From: Trachelipus rathkii
Lineage: Eukaryota > Arthropoda > Malacostraca > Isopoda > Trachelipodidae
Direction: 5' to 3'
DNA length: 20,534 nt
Assembly: GCA_015478945.1 (NCBI GenBank)
Contig: JABUQX010022110.1
Coordinates: 1-20,534 of the forward strand
The notes under the pieces are model-generated. The model did no database searches and was not told where the DNA came from. It saw only the letters and a program-made list of their open reading frames with translations. A program made the translations under genes and the position numbers. Of the stretch, positions 10,801 through 20,534 are shown piece after piece (positions within the stretch are counted from its first letter, which is position 1; each line of letters starts with the position of its first letter).

Positions 10801-11215
10801 ATAAAAATAAAATAATAGTATATATATTAGTATATATATATAATATATAATATGTAATATTTATATATATTATAAATATATATATATATATATATATATA
10901 ATAATTATTATAATATACTTTATAATATATTATAATTTAATATTATAGTAAGAATAATTATATTTAATTAAATGTGAATTAAAATATAGGCATATATATA
11001 TATGCGAAAGAGTATAAAATAAAAAAAAATTTAAATAAAACATGAAATTTACATAGAAATAAATTTCTTTTAATATATTAATATTAAATCACCATTAATA
11101 ATTATATTATGAAAAAATGAAGAATAATATTGATCACAAATATATTTAGCTGTTAGATTGTATTAATTATATTAATGATTGTAAATAAAATTATTTAATT
11201 GGTAATAGGTATTCA
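10801..11215. repeat. (TA)n block followed by AT-only sequence
   Basis: TA runs at about 10818-10930, then very AT-rich non-repetitive DNA with ATTAATATTAA-type words to 11215. Confidence 0.75.
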
Positions 11216-11242
11216 CGAAATCCGGTATTCGTAGATTTCGAG

Positions 11243-11745
11243 GAAATTGCATCTCGCTCTGCTTTACGACAATGAAATACAACAGAGCCATCTCTTGACA
11301 TACTTAAAACCTTTGTAAATCTATTACAATTCCGATAATTATTAGTAAAATAAAATCAATCTTCTTGCCATGGCTTCCATTGATTTATAATCACCGTTGC
11401 TCAAATATTCACTGTATGCAGCTAAAATCTTTCCATCGGTAGCAATTGCATCTCACCTTGCTTTAAGACAATGAAATGCATAGGTGCTCCGCTTCTTGGC
11501 ATATTTAAAATTTTGTAAATCTATTACATTTCAGTATAATTATTAATAAAATAATCCCACATCATTTGCAACTCTTCTGGCCTTGGCTTCCATTGATTTA
11601 AAATCGCCGTTCTTCAAATATTCCCTGAATGCAGCTAAAAAAATTTCATGGTGGGAAATTGCATCTCGCTTTGATTTACGACAATGAAATGCAACAAAAA
11701 ACCGATTCTTGGCATATTAAAAATTTTTGTAAATCTATTAAAACC
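11243..11745. repeat. Tandem repeat, ~200-213 bp unit, about 2.5 copies
   Basis: The anchor AATTGCATCTC recurs at 11245, 11444 and 11657, giving spacings of 199 and 213. GACAATGAAAT recurs at 11268, 11467 and 11680, and a TTCCATTGATTTA anchor appears twice with the same spacing. Units differ by scattered substitutions and small indels, so the duplication is not very recent. On the minus strand the second unit reads as an almost open frame containing KYAKKRSTYAFHCLKAR, then GKILAAYSEYLSNGDYKSME, with one in-frame TGA between them. This looks coding-like, but I do not recognise the family. The block lies just beyond the C-terminal end of the P-like transposase. Confidence 0.8.
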
Positions 11746-11847
11746 TTGCAACGTTAAGAAATTTTATCATCGCCTTCATATTTTTTAACAGTAAGTTTCG
11801 AATCACACATTTTATTCTCATAGCTAAATAACCTGAAACGTATATCA

Positions 11848-12960
11848 TTACATTCTTCTCAAATATATTAGAATGATCAGTGTTGGATAAAAACTTATAA
11901 GCATGTGCTCCTTGGAATTCTGAGTACTCGACAATATGTGAAATATCAATACTAGCAGCACAAGGTAGGGTATCTGATAAAAATTTTGGTATATGTAATA
12001 AAGGTTTACCTTTATCAGCAACATGATTTTTAATTCATCCTCACATAGACGCCTGGTTAAGAGATATTTACAATTATAATTTTCATAGAGCATTCTTAGA
12101 AGTCTCATTGTAACATTCGCTGTTTGCAACCACCCTGACATATTTTATTCTTGTAGTTACATTTTTTTGGAATTAGTATCTACAATAATTCGGCTATCAA
12201 TCCAATTATAAATATTTTCATACGTTCCCAAGATATACTGTCTATGGATATTGCTTTTTTGAAAGGATAGGCTGAAAACACTTTATATAAATATGATATG
12301 TCAAATATTATTCATTTTTTCACAGAATTTAGCGGTGGCAATAGCATGACTTCCTAATTTATCACAATCATTAAGATGAGTCGTTTTTCTTATTGCTGTT
12401 GCCATCGATGTACTAAGGACTTGTGTTGCTAACTTAGCTTTGATTGTACCATCAAAAGGTGGAACATTTATATGCTTATCTGTAACTTTTGGTAAAAGTT
12501 TAAAATTTTTGCTTGAATCATGTTCATAACATTTTTTGATGTCATCCCATTTTGCTTATACTTCTGTGAAGTATTTCGAACGGATTTGATTAAATAAGAT
12601 ACATCCTTCAAAACAAACATTTTCTCATTCTCAAAATTGAAGTAAGGTTTTAAAACGGATACTCCGAGGTATTTAAAACACTTTGTAAAATTGCTTCATC
12701 GATCTGTTGTGATAGCAACTATATTGATGCCTAAATTTTTTAGTATAGGTCAACTAATGTATAAAACATTTGCGCAAGGTCCTGGTACTGCATAGAATTT
12801 TCATAAAAATATTTGAAAAAATATTTTCTCTCATAGACAAATATTATTAGTAATGAGGAACTTTGTGGGGACTGTATAGACATATTCAGGTTATCTTATC
12901 CAAGTTTTATTACTGAAGTTCTGTCCAGTGGTAGCAGTGTCATTCTAATAGCATTTTTAA
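11848..12960 (-). pseudogene. P-element/THAP9-like transposase, decayed
   Basis: P-element and THAP9 transposases use an RNase H-like fold interrupted by a GTP-binding domain. Minus-strand frames show, in order: NLGINIVAITTD (near 12700-12745), the block with the first catalytic Asp; YLGVSVLKPYFNFENEKMF then VLKDVSYLIKSVRN (near 12570-12680), matching the family's DPPHLLKLIRN region; INVPPFDGTIKAKLATQVLS then TSMATAIRKTTHLND (near 12370-12470), matching the conserved LAAQVFS block; GWLQTANVTMRLLRMLYENY and YLLTRRLCEDELK (near 12025-12140), matching the C-terminal LLTRRLNQD block. Frame shifts and stops separate these pieces. The N-terminal THAP zinc finger is not visible. The right edge near 12960 falls about 110 bases before helicase exon 1. 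Terminal repeats were not found. Confidence 0.75.
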
Positions 12961-13073
12961 TGGTTTCTGCTTTTCCATTGGCTACACGTCTGTCTTAAAG
13001 TAAAGTCTGACCATATTACCTTTTGTGAGTAATTTTTTGATTTATTTCAAATGTTTCTGTCTTCGTGTTTCAG

Positions 13074-15822
<2,749 letters not shown>

Positions 15823-17336
15823 GGTGAGTTATCTAATGTTAGGCAATTTATAATATAGGAAAAGTATAAAAATGCTTGACATTGTGAAATAACTGATCAA
15901 TTAGAATGAATTTTTTTTTTTGGGGGGGTGTAGCTCAAAGGAAAAGATGGTTACTCTCTTCGTTTCAAATCTTTGACATGATAATTCATCGACTTTTTTT
16001 TAGGATTATTTATTATTTTGTCGGCTGTGTTGTTTATGAAGACCAGAGATCTGTCCCTCAGATTGGGAATATAACTTTTATGAAAAATAAAATGATAGAT
16101 TTAGAAAGCTTCTCATTTTTGTGGTTTTTATGTTTTTTTTTTTTTTTGTGGTGTGTGTTACTATAATGTCTTATCTGGCGACCATTGGTTTGATGGGTCA
16201 AACTTTGAGATGGGAGTTGCTGAGAGGTGGAGTTTGAGTCTAGCTTGTTGCGATTTCATTGCAGTCTGTATCAGCTCCGTGATTGTGGCCAAGCTAATGA
16301 GTGATTTTCGTTAGATTATGTTTAGGCTGTGAAGTGTGAAATGACAAACTGGATGCGTGAAGGAAGGGTGCGGAATGTGCTCTAAGTTGTGACTAGTTCT
16401 TAAGTTAGTTAGTTTAGCGTAGATGATACATTTAAATAGTGATGTTGTTGCGCCCTACTTTAAATAATGTAAATGCTTTGTTATATTTTATAGTTTAATG
16501 ATTCATAAGATTTTGTGGTATTTGTAATCGAAGTACTATTAGGAGGATTCAGGTAGTCTTTTCCTTGCAGCACATGAGAAGCAATAATTTTATATGTACA
16601 GGTGTATAAATTGGAAAGGTTGGTGAGTTGGTGATAGGTTGTTCTAAATTTCCTTTATATGCAGCAAATTTGGTGAAAAAATGATTAGCAGGGAGTGGTG
16701 AGGTTTATGGAGGTGGACTTGATTGCTTTTTTGTGGTATGAATGTTTTATATATTTTGTCAGAGCTTGTCGCAGGAATAACGTCTGTCCCTGGTTAAATA
16801 GGGTTCTGGATAGATGGTTGAATTGTTATGTTTAACTGCTGGAGTAGTCCTTTTTCTATATATATTTTACCTATGAGATGCGTTGTTACTTGATGCAATA
16901 AGTCTTGAGCAGGAAAGGTTTGGGGGTCTACTTTTACTGGTAAGCTTCTTACTATTTGACAGACTTGTCGACATCAGTTTTTTTCAACGATTAAGAACGA
17001 AACAGTGGTTCGTGGTGGAGTTGGAAAGGGAGTTTGCTTTAGGAAGCGAAACAGGTGAGTCGTTCGGAGAGTTGGGTTTATGGTTGGGGAGGGTTTTTAT
17101 TTGTAGCGGTCTGCCACGCGTGAGGCCTGCACTGGATTTGGAGATAAGCTAACGGGGGAAGTAGGTACGATGTAGTGTCGAGGCTGATTTTTTCTTGAGT
17201 GGCTTTGATCCAGGATGTAACGAGACATACGAGAGATTGTTAATGCAGCAAGGGGACTTGTTGAGGAGGACGCTCTGTTCTTTTAAATGGTTACGGGTTG
17301 TAAGTAGATTAATTATGAATGAGTTCATCGTAAAAG
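15823..17336. other. G+T-rich stretch without a recognised gene
   Basis: The plus strand is visibly rich in G and T and poor in C over about 1.5 kb. ORFs at 15906-16166 and 16883-17152 lack recognisable motifs. A donor-like ACAG|GTGAGT occurs near 17053, so a further damaged helicase exon in 16870-17053 is conceivable but unsupported. A G7 run (15923-15929) and a T15 run (about 16133-16147) are present. Confidence 0.45.
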
Positions 17337-17905
17337 GTATATATATATGATATAGTAATAATATAGTAATTAGTAATGTATATATTATATATATATTATG
17401 ATTAAGTTAAAAATTATATGATATAGATATAGATATAGTATTATATATATATATTACTAATACTATATATTGTATATATTATTATATATATAGTATTAGT
17501 TATAATAATATAAATAATTATTTACTGTAAGGTAGTAAGAATAAGTTCACTTTTTTCGTCACATGAATGTAGATGGTCGTACATTAGACTTTTTTTTCAT
17601 TTCAGAGATATAAATATAATATATATTATATATAATGATTATATTATATATGTATATTTATGATAATAATATTATATTATAAAAGTATATAATTTTTATT
17701 TTTTTTTTTTTTTATTCAATTTACAGCTCATAATATATTTTTTTTTTTTTTTATTTATTATTATTTTTTTTTTTATTTTTATTTTTTTTTTTTATGTTTT
17801 GATTATTTATTTTTTTTTTGTTCTCTGTATAATATCTCACTGTCACTTAATGCATATCAATATACAGCTCATAATATTATAATATATATATATATATAAT
17901 AGGGG
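17337..17905. repeat. TA arrays and poly-T tracts
   Basis: TA-rich blocks at 17337-17520, 17610-17690 and 17870-17900, and several long T runs between 17698 and 17820. TACAGCTCATAATAT occurs twice (near 17725 and 17865), suggesting a local duplication of about 140 bp. Confidence 0.8.
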
Positions 17906-18480
17906 CATTTTATAAGTTGAAAAAATTTAATAACATGAGGAATGAAACGTATTAGAGAGTGTGGTGTGTGAAGAAAGGGGTAAACTGATAGAATAAAGTG
18001 AAGTTGTTGAGATGGTTGTCATCGGTGGAAAGGATGAATGGAAATGCCGGTTGTTAAGCGGATGTATCGTGGTGAGGTGTTGGCAAACTCGACCGGCTGG
18101 GAGAGCCGCAGAGAAAAGTGATTGATCGGTGAAACGAATGTCTGAAGTAGAGAAATGTGAGTTTGGCAGAGGCGAGATTAGAAGGTGCATGATAGAGAGA
18201 ATGGCGGGGTTTTATGGGGCAGGTGTGCCCACCTGGGCCAGGAGTGAACCCTACATTGACGAGATACCAAGGTGAGGGTCCGTCGCGGTCCTATTAATGC
18301 TCTAGGTGGATTTTCTGTCTGTGACGAGCTCTCACTAATTAATTACTCTGAGGGGTCGGTAGGCTGGGTGCTTTCTTTCTGACGTTGTCATGTCTCGCTA
18401 CTGCTTTCTTTTTCCGATGCCTTGTACAGCAACCTTACCTCCCAATTCTGTTGGGCAAAGGAGTAAGGTGAGACGAAGAA
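17906..18480. other. Unique islet, nothing recognised
   Basis: Balanced-composition DNA. The first half of the plus strand is purine-rich (AG, GT). The second half (18424-18474) contains CCTTACCTCCCAAT ... GGGCAAAGGAGTAAGG, which can fold with CCTTAC/GTAAGG and CCCAA/TTGGG pairs. It may be a short interspersed element remnant. The minus-strand ORF 18190-17927 is Ser/Thr/His-rich without a known motif. Confidence 0.4.
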
Positions 18481-18680
18481 GAATATATAGGTATTTATAT
18501 ATTATAATTTTATAATATATTATGAGTATATATATTATATTATAGTATATATTATATATATATAATAAGTATTATATAGTAATAGTATATTAGTAGTAAT
18601 AAGTAGTATATGTATAGAGTATATAGGTAGATAAATCTTATAGGTAGGTAGTATAATATATATATATAATATAATATATT
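18481..18680. repeat. (TA)n-rich block
   Basis: TA runs with TAG/GTA interruptions, leading up to a splice-acceptor-like TTTCTTTAG. Confidence 0.9.
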
Positions 18681-18690
18681 ATTTCTTTAG

Positions 18691-18781
18691 CCTCCTCATT
18701 TATATAATTGCTATCGGAGGAGCTAGTGGCACGTACAATGGTGAAACAGTTTTCAGCGCTGCTATGCGGGGTGGAGGTTAA
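18691..18781 (+). CDS. Possible terminal coding exon (weak)
   Basis: Preceded by ATTTCTTTAG. After one base, 29 codons are open, then TAA at 18779-18781. The end reads GGASGTYNGETVFSAAMRGG, with Gly-rich and GTYNG words reminiscent of the Gly/Tyr/Asn-rich tail of DDX3-type helicases. The phase could fit a phase-2 donor. There is no direct evidence linking it to the helicase, and the Gly content is modest. A longer ORF in another frame (18708-18986) has no motif I know. Confidence 0.2.
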
Positions 18782-19604
18782 GGGTACGATTCATAGAAGG
18801 AAATTCTCTACCGTGAGGTATGTACTTTACCAAAGTAAATTAAAACACATTTTTAAACAAATAACTTTGAAAAGAGCAATTTTGAAACTCAACACTCGCG
18901 ATTTATTATTATTATTTTTTGACAAAAAAATTACATACAAGATTGAAACAGAAATGTATACAATGTTTACCTTTTGTAAAAATTAATTTTGATAACCCCC
19001 CCCTTTAACTTTATTATTTTTTTTGAGTTTATATATTTATATGTGAACGGAAACATACGAGAGAGAACTAGTACGGAAAGAGAGATAGAGAGAGAGAAAA
19101 AAAAATTGATTTTTTTATTATTAAAAATATTTAATAAAAGTTTTCATAGAATTATTTGATTTCAGGAGTTGTTTCTAAATGTTATTATATATTTTAAGCA
19201 TTTGGATGGCGTTAAGTGTTGAATTAATTTCTCCTTGTTAGACTTTTTTTTTTTTTTTAACCAATCACCCAACCACTTCTTTCCTCGTCTCATTTTTAAT
19301 TAAATGTCGGTCTTTGCATAATTTTTTTTGCTTATCCCCTCCCTGCTGTAATCTCCCCTTTTAAATTTTGAAAAAAAAAAGGCATAAAAAAAAAAAAAAA
19401 AATACACTTGCCAATTCTCTTTCATAAGGTTCTCTCACAATGTTTTCTTTTGTAGTGTAATCCTTTCTGCGCATAAAAATATTAATGGTTTTATATATAT
19501 ATATTATATATATATATTAAATTTTCTTAAAGCAATTAATAAAATAATAACATATAAAATTTCACTATTGGCATAATAATATATATATATATATATTATA
19601 TAAG

Positions 19605-19636
<32 letters not shown>

Positions 19637-20534
19637 TAGTATATATAATATATATATATATATTATTAGATATATATATTTCGTATATTATTAAATAAAA
19701 ATTTCGGCTGGGCGCTTTGCAGGAATGTGCTCTGAATTTAAAAAAATAAAAAGCGTTTTTTCAGTTTTTCCTGTTTTTGACGTTAATTTATATATATAAA
19801 AAAAAACAAATGACAAAAGTTGTTTGTTTAATGTATTAATTCTTTTTGTGCTATTCTTTTAATCCGAATGTAATAATAATCAAGTAATAATAAATAATGA
19901 ATTATTAGATTGTATAAAAAAAGCTAGTAACATAAAAGGACTCTTCTTGCGTCCCCTTCGGTAACATATGTAAAAAGTTATAATAAAAGCGCCAATCGGT
20001 GAATTAAGGGAGAAGAGTTTGCATATTAAATGCTACGTTTAATACGGTTTAAAATTAAAAAAAAAAAGTAAAAAGACAATTCAAAAGTAAAAAATATCTT
20101 TGTGGTTAATTGTGTGTAAATGGTGTTTAAAAAATTTTTTTCTAAAGGGGTATTATAGTTATTCAAATGTAATTGAAAGAATATTTAAATGTGTATGTAT
20201 TAACTTTTATCAGTGAATTTCTTTTTATACCGACCGTCGGCCCCATTGGCTATGGCATGTGTAGTATCAAAAAAATGTTTCACTTACATGTAGTGATAGT
20301 GCAACTAACTATAAAATTAGACGTTTTCTGGTTGGTCTTGCGAGTAGAAGAAAAAAAGAAAAACTGCGCCTAAGTGATGGGGTCTCGTTCTGTCTTTTAA
20401 GATATAAGACTCAGACTGACTAAACATCCTTTAGTGGTATTTTTTGTTATATGAAGAGAATTTAAAATTAAAAAAAAGTCACTGCCCTGCCATTAGGTGG
20501 AATAAAAGAGCATAAATATAATTTAACACGAAAG
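18782..20534. other. AT-rich flank, possibly 3' UTR or intergenic
   Basis: No recognisable protein. Contains a C7 run near 18997, a GAGAGA-rich tract (19058-19098), poly-T (about 19245-19258) and poly-A (about 19371-19401) tracts, a TA block (19491-19680) and several AATAAA-like signals. If 18691-18781 is the last coding exon this would be the 3' UTR and flank, which is speculative. The small ORF at 20173-20373 is not supported. Confidence 0.4.
19491..19680. repeat. (TA)n arrays
   Basis: Two groups of alternating TA runs separated by about 80 bases of AT-rich unique sequence. Confidence 0.9.

Noticed and set aside
18424..18474. Stem-forming CCTTAC...GTAAGG as a structured RNA or tRNA-like gene
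   Set aside because: The pairing is short and interrupted, with no tRNA arms or conserved box A/B elements that I can identify.

Overview
The window reads as nuclear DNA of an arthropod. A decapod crustacean is my best guess, because AT simple-sequence repeats take up a very large share of it; this is an inference. Support for a eukaryote: one gene split into several short exons with GT/AG borders, decayed DNA transposons (hAT-like, Tc1/mariner-like, P-element/THAP9-like), two damaged copies of a multi-copy arthropod protein family, and long (TA)n, (ATT)n and (CA)n arrays. There is no bacterial operon structure, no rRNA or tRNA gene that I can see, and no CRISPR array.

Layout. 1-3457: AT arrays around a weakly coding-like minus-strand stretch I cannot name (480-1460). 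3458-3745: a short hAT-like non-autonomous element with long inverted ends. 4435-5375 and 6240-7106: two broken minus-strand copies of one arthropod repeat-associated protein family, separated by (CA)n and (TA)n tracts. 7566-8590: TA arrays. 8591 to about 10045: a decayed Tc1/mariner-superfamily element, transposase on the minus strand. 11243-11745: a roughly 200-213 bp tandem repeat of 2.5 copies. 11848-12960: a decayed P-element/THAP9-like transposase, minus strand.

The only clearly cellular gene is on the plus strand from 13074: a DEAD-box RNA helicase of the DDX3/PL10/belle group. Five exons cover motif Ia through motif VI. Exons 3, 4 and the first part of exon 5 are cleanly open. Exons 1 and 2 and the rest of exon 5 match the family only if many one- or two-base insertions and deletions are allowed. 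That pattern fits either an error-rich consensus or a recent pseudogene. The exons for the Q motif and the Walker A motif are not in the window, so they lie to the left beyond 13 kb of transposon debris, or are missing. A weak candidate for the last coding exon is at 18691-18781.

The most unusual feature lies inside the helicase intron 14444-15367: a cleanly open, splice-bordered exon (14936-15113) encoding a C-terminal piece of a GMC-type FAD oxidoreductase on the same strand. It is preceded by the third copy of a diverged repeat that also precedes helicase exons 2 and 3. From 15511 to about 17335 the plus strand is strongly G+T-rich, and from 17337 to the end the DNA is again TA arrays, poly-T tracts and AT-rich sequence without recognisable genes.
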